Shown here piece by piece: positions 50,153 through 58,664 of a DNA stretch of 64,000 bases. Source of the stretch: RGIG2206 sp045648425 (GTDB lineage: Bacteria; Bacillota; Clostridia; Oscillospirales; Acutalibacteraceae); contig JAZRNV010000089.1 of the NCBI GenBank assembly GCA_045648425.1, positions 22,721-86,720 on the forward strand, given 5' to 3'. The notes under the pieces are model-generated. The model made no database searches. It was not told the DNA's origin and worked only from the letters and a program-made list of their open reading frames with translations. Numbering within the stretch: position 1 is the stretch's first letter; the number at the start of each line of letters is the position of its first letter. Both the position numbers and the translations under genes were made by a program.

Positions 50153-51493
50153 TCAGGTTGCGCTTTCCATTTCCAGCTCGCACTGTGATTTAAACATGGG
50201 ACGGTAGGTTGCAAGCACCTCGCTGACGTTGCCCTTGCCCTTCGAAATAGCAGTCCAGAAATCCCACTGACTTGACCACAAGGTGCCAACGCCCATAAAG
50301 AAAGCGTTTTCGGTAAAGTTGTCATAGTCTGCCATCATAGCATTTTGCTCTTCGTTGAAGATCGACAGGAATTCGTCATCATACTTGCCCGCTACCATCT
50401 TGTCAAAGGTGCGGGTAGCAATTATGTAGTTGAGAGCGCCCTGAGGATTTTTGGAAGAACTTGAAATGGCATTGCCGTTGATATCGCCTGGCATTGCGTT
50501 GCCTTTGTTATCAGCGCCGTAGGGGAAAGGAACAATATCCCACTCAAGGGTTATTTCTTCTCTACCGATGGGCTTGGATATGTTGGTCTTAAGTGCGGCA
50601 TACATTCCGATTTTGCCTTTTGCGAAAGAGCCGGTTGAAGCTACGCACTTGTCAACGCTGGCAAGACGATGAATGTTGGTGAGGGCGTTTTGAACATTAA
50701 GTGTATCGAAGCAGTCGTAAATCTTGCCCTTTTCATCCATTCTTACAAGCTGACCGCCGTTTGCAACAACGAACCAGCTGAAGTCCCATCCTTCATAGCC
50801 GAAAACATCGATTATATCGTCACCGTCGCTGTCTCTGGTGAGCTCTTTGCAGCACTTTTCAAAGGTTGCGTAGTTCCAGGTGCCTTCGTTGTAATAATCG
50901 ACGGGAGACTTAACGTTGTATTGCTTAAACAAGTTGGTGTTAACACAGCAATAAACGGCGCTTTTGAAGCTTACGCCGATGGCATAGTTCTCACCCTTGT
51001 AGGAATAGTTCTTTTCGCAAAGCTCAATATCATCATCAAAGGTGGGGTGGTCAAGACCGATAACGCCCTTTTCTTTGAGCTCTTTGACTGAGTAAATCAT
51101 TCCGCGATTGGCGGCCTTGGGCCACAGTTTATAAAAAACTGTTGTTACATCGGGAGCATCATCGGCGGCAAAGTCGGTTATGTAGACATTTTCCCAACCT
51201 TCCCACACAATATCTTTCTTTTCGAGGGTTCCGTTGTAGACGTTTTTGAAGTATTCGTCTCTTTCTTTGATATATTCGTCACCGACATAGGGATTCTCAT
51301 AAATCTTAACTGTTCCGGAATCTGAGAGAGCTGCCAAAACTTCTTCACTGACGTTGGCAACGCCACCGGGAACAAGATCATTTGGTAAGTTGGTAGCATC
51401 ATCGCTTTGGGAACTGCCTTTGCATCCGGTTGCAACGACTGCAAGAGAGCAAACAAGCAACACAACAACAAAAAGAGCAAAAATACGTTTCAC
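50153..51493 (-). CDS. extracellular solute-binding lipoprotein 4
   Basis: Encodes 446 residues and is the first of the four in transcription order. Landmarks are a lipobox (ATGC at about residue 23), GGVANVSEEVLAALS, WEGWENVYITDF, RDSDGDDIID and FGYEGWDFSWF. The GTG start at 51493 is chosen because AAGGAC precedes it and the signal peptide begins there. A long upstream region (51494-51838) probably carries the promoter for all four lipoprotein genes. Confidence 0.9.
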   Translation of the reverse strand: MKRIFALFVVVLLVCSLAVVATGCKGSSQSDDATNLPNDLVPGGVANVSEEVLAALSDSGTVKIYENPYVGDEYIKERDEYFKNVYNGTLEKKDIVWEGWENVYITDFAADDAPDVTTVFYKLWPKAANRGMIYSVKELKEKGVIGLDHPTFDDDIELCEKNYSYKGENYAIGVSFKSAVYCCVNTNLFKQYNVKSPVDYYNEGTWNYATFEKCCKELTRDSDGDDIIDVFGYEGWDFSWFVVANGGQLVRMDEKGKIYDCFDTLNVQNALTNIHRLASVDKCVASTGSFAKGKIGMYAALKTNISKPIGREEITLEWDIVPFPYGADNKGNAMPGDINGNAISSSSKNPQGALNYIIATRTFDKMVAGKYDDEFLSIFNEEQNAMMADYDNFTENAFFMGVGTLWSSQWDFWTAISKGKGNVSEVLATYRPMFKSQCELEMESAT

Positions 51494-51838
51494 TGTTCGT
51501 CCTTCTTTCTGTTTGGAATTGAAAGTTGATATATATATAATATATATCCTCGCTTGGAAAATAGCCAATAAGCATATTAGACCACAATTAACCAATCCTA
51601 TTTTAACACATATTTTTTAAATATAAACAAGGTTTACAAACATTTAACATTTTTCGTCACATTGCATATCATTTCGCCCTTATTTATGGACAAAAAGCAC
51701 AACAAAATTGGTAATATTTGTGACAACTATTCCCTGTTGCCTTTATTTTGCAATTATCGGTATCAATTTCACCATAAAAATTGGTAAAAATTAACACGCT
51801 GTTATATCTATATGAGCAACAGTTATAAAACTTGTCCT
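51494..51838 (-). promoter_or_regulatory. AT-rich regulatory region of the solute-binding gene cluster
   Basis: This 345-bp region has no gene. It holds an extended -10 candidate TGTTAAAAT (minus strand, -10 hexamer 51600-51605) with a poor -35 box, and a second possible start nearer the gene. Two copies of AAAATTGGTAA (51704-51714 and 51777-51787, plus-strand text) are 73 bp apart, close to seven helical turns, as expected for a regulator that binds direct repeats. The start point is not certain. Confidence 0.5.
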
Positions 51839-51875
51839 AAAAAAAACACCCCGAAGCAAATATCGCTTCGGGGTG
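51839..51875 (-). terminator. strong terminator after the first propeller gene
   Basis: A perfect 11-bp stem (51847-51857 with 51865-51875, CACCCCGAAGC) is followed by T8 on the minus strand, 12 nt after the propeller stop codon. It separates the propeller array from the solute-binding array. Confidence 0.95.
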
Positions 51876-51887
51876 AACCCTATTTAA

Positions 51888-53978
51888 TTATTTTTGGGGC
51901 AGGGCCATTTTATATACACCGCGGCAGGCACCCGAAGCGAACAGCTCTCGGGTAAGGGGATTAATATCAAAATGGCTGATATCTCTTGCTGCTTGAGCAC
52001 CACGGCTGCCGTCACCCACATTGCGGGCGCAGTTAAGCCAGGTCTTGCCGCCATCGGTAGTGCGGAGCACGCCCGTTGCACTTGCATATACACCTCTGCC
52101 ATTGCAAACGAAGATGCAATTTGTGTTTTCGGGGTCAACGGCAATATCGCGAATATCCATCGTGTCCCCTGTTAGGTCTCTTGCTTCGGCAAAGCTGTAA
52201 ATAAGGGTTGCCTCGCCATCCTTAATTGAGACGGCGTAAACCTCATTCTTGTGAGCAAGAACCAGCAGACATTTGCCGTCAAAATCATATCGCATTTGTC
52301 TTACGCCGTTAGGTACGGAACCAACCTCGACCCAAGTAATGCCGTAGTCATCGGTACGTACAATCTTGCCGTCGCCGTTTACGCCAAAAAGCGCGCCTTC
52401 TTCACTGTGGCAGTATACGCCGTTGCATCCTTCCATTTCAGTCCAGCTAACACCCTTATCGACAGAGCGGTACTGTCCTGCAAAAACAATGTCATTTTTG
52501 CCGTATGCACCGTAGATGTTGGGGATTTTAACTACCAAATCGGTAATTTCAACAGTTTTGCCGCCATCGGTAGTGTGAGCTATTATTCTGTCACCGTGCC
52601 AGCTGCTGGTTTTAAGAGCTATTATATGATTTTCGTCAACAACATAGCCACCGTATGAATAACCGCCCCAAGGATTGCCCGACCAGTTAATATAGGTCCA
52701 GGTTTTGCCTGCATCGAGAGAGAAGCCGCCGTTATAATCCTGATTACCCAGAGCCATAAAGTTAGGATTGTTAACGTTATGGCTGATAGATGTGGTGCAA
52801 GAGCCGTTATAGCCATTGCCGCCCCAAACGAATTTTTCGGCAGCATTTTCGGAGCGCATAATCATATCGCCACCGGTTGAAATGCACAAATTCTCATCAG
52901 CACAGTTCCATGCAAAGACGGTCTGGCGCACGTTGTAAGGAATGAAGGAGTTTGACGCGTCAATCTCGCTCTCCTTCCAGGTTTGGCCGCCGTCGTGAGA
53001 ATAGTATATAACGCTGGTATAACCAAGGCCTGCCAGAAGGTGGTCATCCTGCACGACCATATTGTTGGGGTTTACAGGGCTGACTCTGACTCTTGCAGGG
53101 TAGATGGTTGGGAAGCCCGCAGTATCAACCTTTTTGAAGTTGTCACCGTTATCTTCAGAAATGAACATACCCTCAACCGCGCTGACATAAACATTATCTT
53201 TGCGTGTAGTGATAACATCCATACCGTGTGCTGTTGCTTCAAGAACCTTTTCAAAGGTTTGGCCGCCGTCCTTTGAGCGATAAACGCCCAGCTTGTGAGC
53301 GATGTAAACCCAGCCCTTTGAAGGACTTACATAAATTTCACCGCCGCCGGTATATTCTTCAGTGTTGACAACGCTCCATGTTTCGCCGCCGTCGGTTGAC
53401 TTAAGCAAAGCGGGATCTCTGTTTTCACCGCGGTTGTAATTTCTGGTATCACGTGACCAGTAAACGGTTGTGCAATAGCCCAGATTATCGTCAAAGCTGG
53501 TTTCGTCAAAGGCAATCTGATGACGGGTGTCGCGGTATGCACACAGCTTTGCATAATCGTTTTGGGTTTTGTTGTAGGTGAACATACCCTCCCAGGTATC
53601 ACCCTTATCCTTAGAAAGATATATACCGTTTACGCCGTAATGGATTGAGTTTGCACCGATAAGCAAAACGCGATTGGCATTTTTGGGGTCGATAGACATA
53701 CCGCATCCGCCTGATGAATAAAGGCCGATGGTGGTAAGCTCCCAATTTTTGCCGCCGTCAGTAGTGCGGTATACACCGCCAACATCGGTGCCCATAAAGG
53801 CAAGGTCGGGATCGGTTGCTGAGGTGGTGATATAGATAGGCCACTGACAGCCCTCACCGCCTGTGTAGCCCTGAGCCAGAAGCTCTGCAGTTACCAGAGG
53901 CACTGCCTGCCAGGGTGTATCAACAGTTGGGTGCTTTTCGTTTGATGTAAAAGCACCTTCAAGATTAAATCCGTACAT
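51888..53978 (-). CDS. GH74-like Asp-box double propeller, paralogue 1 (no signal peptide)
   Basis: Encodes 696 residues with many Asp-boxes (S/T-x-D-x-G-x-T/S-W, for example STDGGETW and SEDNGDNF), enough for two seven-bladed propellers as in GH74. The two candidate catalytic aspartates are D65 in GTDVGG and D414 in NQDYNGG. Family marks are GGEGCQ (C44) and ACRGVYKM (C685) at the ends. There is no signal peptide: the frame upstream of the ATG is not hydrophobic, and a good RBS (GAGGAG) supports this start. It is probably an intracellular glycosidase for imported oligosaccharides. The substrate is unknown; sialidase is unlikely. Confidence 0.82.
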   Translation of the reverse strand: MYGFNLEGAFTSNEKHPTVDTPWQAVPLVTAELLAQGYTGGEGCQWPIYITTSATDPDLAFMGTDVGGVYRTTDGGKNWELTTIGLYSSGGCGMSIDPKNANRVLLIGANSIHYGVNGIYLSKDKGDTWEGMFTYNKTQNDYAKLCAYRDTRHQIAFDETSFDDNLGYCTTVYWSRDTRNYNRGENRDPALLKSTDGGETWSVVNTEEYTGGGEIYVSPSKGWVYIAHKLGVYRSKDGGQTFEKVLEATAHGMDVITTRKDNVYVSAVEGMFISEDNGDNFKKVDTAGFPTIYPARVRVSPVNPNNMVVQDDHLLAGLGYTSVIYYSHDGGQTWKESEIDASNSFIPYNVRQTVFAWNCADENLCISTGGDMIMRSENAAEKFVWGGNGYNGSCTTSISHNVNNPNFMALGNQDYNGGFSLDAGKTWTYINWSGNPWGGYSYGGYVVDENHIIALKTSSWHGDRIIAHTTDGGKTVEITDLVVKIPNIYGAYGKNDIVFAGQYRSVDKGVSWTEMEGCNGVYCHSEEGALFGVNGDGKIVRTDDYGITWVEVGSVPNGVRQMRYDFDGKCLLVLAHKNEVYAVSIKDGEATLIYSFAEARDLTGDTMDIRDIAVDPENTNCIFVCNGRGVYASATGVLRTTDGGKTWLNCARNVGDGSRGAQAARDISHFDINPLTRELFASGACRGVYKMALPQK

Positions 53979-54030
53979 TTTTACCCACTCCTCATAAAAA
54001 GCTGCGTTGTCGTTAAGCAGTGAACATATG

Positions 54031-54040
54031 CAAGCGCTTG
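54031..54040 (-). promoter_or_regulatory. LacI/CcpA-type palindrome in the propeller-1 leader
   Basis: CAAGCGCTTG is a perfect 10-bp palindrome inside ATGCAAGCGCTTGAC, resembling LacI-family operators and one base off the catabolite (cre) consensus. It lies about 95 bp downstream of the promoter and 53 bp upstream of the start codon, so it could act as a roadblock. Confidence 0.55.
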
Positions 54041-54141
54041 ACCGCGTTTTTTCTGCCGCTCACCATAGGTAATACTGCCGGTTTTAATCGGCAATATAGC
54101 CAATATTTCAGCCAGAGCGCCGGTGCAAACAACTTACTTGA

Positions 54142-54170
54142 ATAATAAACTAACGCCACCCTTTTGTCAA
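54142..54170 (-). promoter_or_regulatory. sigma-A promoter of propeller gene 1
   Basis: TTGACA (54165-54170) and TATTAT (54142-54147) are 17 bp apart, giving a leader of about 155 nt. The -35 box lies within a hairpin with arms 54155-54165 and 54176-54186 (GCCACCCTTTT). On the minus strand the hairpin has no proper T-run after it, so termination of the upstream gene there is doubtful. Confidence 0.8.
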
Positions 54171-54202
54171 CAATAAAAAGGGTGGCATTTTTCACAAATT
54201 TG

Positions 54203-56290
54203 CTATGCTTTTTTTGGAACGGGAGGATGGGCTATCTTCCACACTCCGCGGCATCCGCCTGAGGTGAAAAGCTCACGTGTATTGGGGTTAACGCGTGCTG
54301 CACCTGTCATCACTCCGCCGTTAAGTCCTTTGCGTCCGTCGCCCACCTTGCGATTAAGGCAGGTGAAGCTTTCGCCGTCATCAAGAGAGCGCATTACGCT
54401 GTCAATGGTGTATTCGTGGCAGGTGCAGGTAACATAGACTATCTGCGGGCACACCGGGTCAACGCACACCGCCCTTGCCTCAACCGAGCCGTACTCGCTT
54501 CGCTTAAAGCCGGGATGACTGACATTCTTTCCGCGGTAGTAGTGACCGTTCGCCAATACAACATGAATGGTTTTATCCTGATGATTGTAGGCGATATCCC
54601 AAATTTTGTGGGTAAAAGCATAAACGGTGCGCCAGGTCAGTCCTTTATCATCGGATATAACAAGATTTTGCCCGTCAGCGCCGAAAAGCTGCGCTGTATT
54701 GGGGTCAAAGGTATAGACACCCATACAGTTTTCCATCTGAGTAAAGGTGTAGCCGCGGTCAGCGGTGCGCAGGCCGCCCAAAAAAGCAACATTCGGGTCA
54801 CCGGGCACTCCGCAAGCCACCTGGTTGCCCCAAACCTCAACGCCTGCATCCTCTACGGTTTTGCCTCCGTCGTGGGTAACGCGTATCACTCCGCCCCCTG
54901 CCCAGCTTTGAGCTACACCTGCTGCTCCGTTTTGCTCGTCAAACATATAAGAGCAATAGGTATGACCGCCCCAGGGCTTGCCTGACCAGTTTACATAATT
55001 CCACGTTTTTCCGTTGTCAAAGGTTATTCCTCCATTAAAATCCTGGCTGGATAAGGCCATTATGTTGGGATAGTTGGCGTTCCAATTATATTTACCGCCA
55101 ACGCAAATTCCGTTAAAGCCCGTAAGTGAGTAGACGAAGTGCTCACCCCCGTCAACAGACCGCCAGGAGCTTGCACCGAACACCTCGCCTTTGGTGTGGG
55201 TAAACCAAAAGAGTGCGCCGTCCCAGCTGTTGGCAGGCACCCAGAGCCCTTTAGGGTCGCGGCTGCCCTTGCCCCAGGTTTTGCCTCCGTCACGGGTGAA
55301 AAAGACGGTATGAGCCCAGCAATGCTCAGGGTCAGCAGAGTGGTTGTCAAGAAGTATCATATTGTTGGTGTCAACGGGACTTACTCGCAGCCGCTCAGGG
55401 CAAAAGGTGGGAAAATTCTCCCCCTTTACACATCGCCAGGTGTCACCTGCGTTCTCTGAAATATATATGCCATTGCGAGTTGAAACATAGATATTGTCGG
55501 GCCGCGTGCGTATTAAATCCATTGACAGGGGCTCAACATCAAGCACCTTTTCAAAGTGCTCTCCCCTATCCTTTGACCGATAAACACCCGGTTCTTTCAT
55601 ATCGTGATTTACCGAAACAAACACCCAACCGTTTTTGGCACTCACTCCCAGGTCACCGCCGCCAAAGCCCAGGGTGTCGGGAATTTCGTGCCAGTGCTCT
55701 CCCCCGTCATCCGAGCGGTAGATGGCAGGGTAGCTTGTTTCAACATTGCCGCGATAGGTCTTGCCTGCGTAGGAATGCTTGTAAGAATATTCGCGAGACC
55801 AATATGCCACTGCACTGCCGCCGATTTTTTCATCGTAGGTGGTAGTGTCAAAAGCAGTCTGATTGCGGCGGTCGTTATGGATGCCAACCTGGCCGTGACC
55901 CGTATCCTCAACAGTGTAAACGTAGCGCCAGGTTTCTCCCTTATCGGTAGACAGGTGGATTCCGTTGCCATAGTGACGCCAAGTGTTTGCACCGATAAAC
56001 AAAACGCGGTTAATATTATTGGCATCAATGGCAAAGCCCACCGCACCGCAGGACACCATACCAAGCGTGCACATATGCCAATGTCTGCCTCCGTCAAGGG
56101 TGCGGTAAAGGCCTGCGCAATCAGTGCCGAAAAAACCCAACTGACTATCAACGGGGTCAAAAATCAGATAAGGCGTTGACTGACAGCTTTCGCCCCCTTC
56201 AAAGCCCATATCAAGAATTTCTTGACTTACCATGGGCACGTGCTGCCACACATCGGTATCAAAGAGTAATTTTTCGCTCATTACCATCAT
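54203..56290 (-). CDS. GH74-like Asp-box double propeller, paralogue 2 (no signal peptide)
   Basis: Encodes 695 residues. The opening DTDVWQHVPMVSQEIL and GGESCQ (C36) match the other paralogues. The candidate catalytic aspartates are D57 in GTDCAG and the one in SSQDFNGG midway; the end reads GGCRGVWKI. Asp-boxes include STDKGETW, SDDGGEHW, TRDGGKTW and SDDKGLTW. No signal peptide or anchor is seen. Three nearby ATGs (56290, 56287, 56281) are possible starts. It lies 59 nt after the lipoprotein paralogue 3 gene. Confidence 0.82.
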   Translation of the reverse strand: MMVMSEKLLFDTDVWQHVPMVSQEILDMGFEGGESCQSTPYLIFDPVDSQLGFFGTDCAGLYRTLDGGRHWHMCTLGMVSCGAVGFAIDANNINRVLFIGANTWRHYGNGIHLSTDKGETWRYVYTVEDTGHGQVGIHNDRRNQTAFDTTTYDEKIGGSAVAYWSREYSYKHSYAGKTYRGNVETSYPAIYRSDDGGEHWHEIPDTLGFGGGDLGVSAKNGWVFVSVNHDMKEPGVYRSKDRGEHFEKVLDVEPLSMDLIRTRPDNIYVSTRNGIYISENAGDTWRCVKGENFPTFCPERLRVSPVDTNNMILLDNHSADPEHCWAHTVFFTRDGGKTWGKGSRDPKGLWVPANSWDGALFWFTHTKGEVFGASSWRSVDGGEHFVYSLTGFNGICVGGKYNWNANYPNIMALSSQDFNGGITFDNGKTWNYVNWSGKPWGGHTYCSYMFDEQNGAAGVAQSWAGGGVIRVTHDGGKTVEDAGVEVWGNQVACGVPGDPNVAFLGGLRTADRGYTFTQMENCMGVYTFDPNTAQLFGADGQNLVISDDKGLTWRTVYAFTHKIWDIAYNHQDKTIHVVLANGHYYRGKNVSHPGFKRSEYGSVEARAVCVDPVCPQIVYVTCTCHEYTIDSVMRSLDDGESFTCLNRKVGDGRKGLNGGVMTGAARVNPNTRELFTSGGCRGVWKIAHPPVPKKA

Positions 56291-56349
56291 CCCATCCCTT
56301 GATTGGATTCTGCTTGCTTAAAATGATACTGTATTTACCTGTTATGATA

Positions 56350-58539
56350 TTACGACTTGTTTTTAGTGTCGGAGGGAGCCGCCTTTATCTTCCACATTCC
56401 GCGGCAACCGCTGACAACAAATACCTCTCGAGTCAGCTGATTAAACTCGATACCACTTGCGTGACGTCCGCCGTCAGGGCCCTCTCTGCCGTCACCGTAT
56501 TCACGGTTAAGACAGGTCCAGGTTTTGCCACCGTCAAGCGAACGGAAAACCGCACTGTAGTTAAAGGCGTCTGCCTGCCATCCCCTTGAAAGATAAAGAA
56601 TGTTGCCGTTTTCGGGGTCGGTCACCACTCCTGTAGCACGATTCAGCTCACCGTTAACCTGAGACAGACGCTTGTCGGTGCCCAGCACGCCCTTGTGCAA
56701 TCCGGCATTTGAGGTAACAAAAACAGTCTGTGTTTTTGCATCGTAGGCGATGTCAGTTACCTCATATTCACCCACAATGGCCTTAACCCAGGTAGCGCCG
56801 TTATCGTCTGAATATACCACGTTGTAGCCGTTGCTGCCGATGAGTCGACCTGTTGACTTATCACCGGTAAACACTCCCGTGCAGCCCTCCATAACCGACC
56901 AATTTTTGCCTCGGTCGGTAGTGCGGTATTCTCCAAAAAAGGCAATGTCATCATTGCCAAAGGCGCTGTGACCTACCTTGGAGCCCTTTACCTCAAGACG
57001 TGTGCGAACAACGTTTTTGCCGCCGTCATAAGAGCAAGCCAGATAACGGGTAGCAGTCCATCCGTCGGCATAAGAGGCCACCAAAGTTTTTTCATCAAGG
57101 CAATAAGAGCCGTATGTGAAGCCGCCCCAACCATTGCCACTCCAGTTTACATAATTCCAAGTGTAGCCGGAGTCGGTAGAGTATCCGCCGTTAAAGTCTT
57201 GACTGCCGATTGCCATAAGAGCGTTGTTGTTGGTGTTGACGCTGATTTTACCGCTGCCCACGGCAATTCCGGTAAAGCCGGTGCGTGAATAGTCAAAGGT
57301 TTTGCCCCCATCCACCGAAAGATAGGGGCCGTTAGTCATAATAACATTGGCCTTGGTGGGATGCCAGGTGCAAATTGCCTTCCAGGAGTTTTTGGGCATA
57401 ATATCCCCAACCGAGTTGTCACGGCTGCTCTCGCCCCAAGTGACACCGCCATCATTGGAATATAGAAGCTTATACTTAAAATGCTCGTCACTTATTACCA
57501 CGTTAACAGCGATGTTCTTTTCATTGGCAGGGCTTACGGACAGGGTCAGCATCTCTTCAACCGCACCCAGTCCGTGACTGCTTATTTTTTTCCAGCTTTT
57601 ACCGCCGTCAGCGCTTTCGTATATATCGCTGAGGTCGCACATCCATACCTTGGAGGCCTTGTTTTGATGGGAATAGACGCATCTGACATTGCCATCAAAG
57701 GTTTTTTCCCAGCTTTTACCGCCGTCACTTGAAATAAAGATGCCCTTATCACTGCCGGCAATAACATTACCCGTCTTGTTATCAACGGTGATTTCGCCGC
57801 CTGCTATATCTTCTGTGCCTGCAAGCTCTTTCCACGTTTTGCCGCCATCCTCACTTTTGTAAACAGCAGGATGATTATACTCACTTGCTTTGTCACTTTT
57901 CTTATGATCCTCACGAGACCAGTACACAACGGCACTGCCCTTTATTTTTTCACTGTAGCTGCTTTTATCAAAGGCAAGTTGACGGCGATAGTCATTTTGA
58001 ATGCCTATGCATCCCTCAAAATCGGTTTTGGCTTTAAAGACATATTGCCACAGCTCGCCGCAGTTTTCAGAAAGGTAAATGCCGTTGGCAACGTGGTACC
58101 CCGAGTTGCCGCCCACAGCAATTACACGGTTTTTATTATTGGGGTCAATAAGTATGCTGTTGGCACCGCAGGCCTCAAAGCCGAAGGTGCAAGGAGTCCA
58201 TGTTTTTCCGCTGTCAGTGCTTTTGTAAATGGCGGCAACGTCTGTGCCAAAAAACATAGTGGTGCCGTCTATGGGATCATAAACGATGGAAGGCATGGCT
58301 TGACATCCCTCGCCCCCTGCGAAGCCAAGGTCTCGCAGTTGCTTTGAGATAAAAGGCACTGCCTGCCACACATCGGTATCTAAAAGGGTGCCCTTCTCAG
58401 CTGCAACAGGATTATCAGCAGCTGATGATGAGGGCGCTTTTCCGCTTTGAGAGGCAGAATCACCGCCACAACCCACAAATGAAAAAAGCACACCCAAGCA
58501 AAGTATCAAAGATAAAATCTTGACATTATTGTTTTTCAT
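56350..58539 (-). CDS. GH74-like Asp-box double propeller, paralogue 3 (lipoprotein)
   Basis: Encodes 729 residues. A lipoprotein signal (lipobox FVGC, C24) and a Ser/Ala-rich linker (to about residue 50) put the propellers on the cell surface. Candidate catalytic aspartates are D100 in GTDVAA and the one in GSQDFNGG; end marks are GGEGCQ (C79) and GCRGMWKI. RBS AAGGAG precedes the ATG. A terminator-like hairpin stands only about 20 nt upstream of the start codon. It is probably an extracellular glycan-cleaving or glycan-binding member of the set. Confidence 0.84.
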   Translation of the reverse strand: MKNNNVKILSLILCLGVLFSFVGCGGDSASQSGKAPSSSAADNPVAAEKGTLLDTDVWQAVPFISKQLRDLGFAGGEGCQAMPSIVYDPIDGTTMFFGTDVAAIYKSTDSGKTWTPCTFGFEACGANSILIDPNNKNRVIAVGGNSGYHVANGIYLSENCGELWQYVFKAKTDFEGCIGIQNDYRRQLAFDKSSYSEKIKGSAVVYWSREDHKKSDKASEYNHPAVYKSEDGGKTWKELAGTEDIAGGEITVDNKTGNVIAGSDKGIFISSDGGKSWEKTFDGNVRCVYSHQNKASKVWMCDLSDIYESADGGKSWKKISSHGLGAVEEMLTLSVSPANEKNIAVNVVISDEHFKYKLLYSNDGGVTWGESSRDNSVGDIMPKNSWKAICTWHPTKANVIMTNGPYLSVDGGKTFDYSRTGFTGIAVGSGKISVNTNNNALMAIGSQDFNGGYSTDSGYTWNYVNWSGNGWGGFTYGSYCLDEKTLVASYADGWTATRYLACSYDGGKNVVRTRLEVKGSKVGHSAFGNDDIAFFGEYRTTDRGKNWSVMEGCTGVFTGDKSTGRLIGSNGYNVVYSDDNGATWVKAIVGEYEVTDIAYDAKTQTVFVTSNAGLHKGVLGTDKRLSQVNGELNRATGVVTDPENGNILYLSRGWQADAFNYSAVFRSLDGGKTWTCLNREYGDGREGPDGGRHASGIEFNQLTREVFVVSGCRGMWKIKAAPSDTKNKS

Positions 58540-58558
58540 TCTTTTTCTCCTTTACAAA

Positions 58559-58600
58559 AACAGCAATGGTTGAGTTTATAATAAAACAACCATTGCTGTT
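58559..58600 (-). terminator. terminator-like hairpin between propeller genes 4 and 3
   Basis: A perfect 14-bp stem (58559-58572 with 58587-58600, AACAGCAATGGTTG) is followed by a T-run and then, after only a few bases, the RBS of propeller gene 3. Because little room is left for a new promoter, it may work as a partial terminator that tunes expression along the array. The rest of the 125-nt gap shows nothing else clear. Confidence 0.7.
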
Positions 58601-58664
58601 GGGTAAATAGATTAAACGATAATGAATTTGTATATTTTGATATCGCTATTTGTTTATTTCAGTA

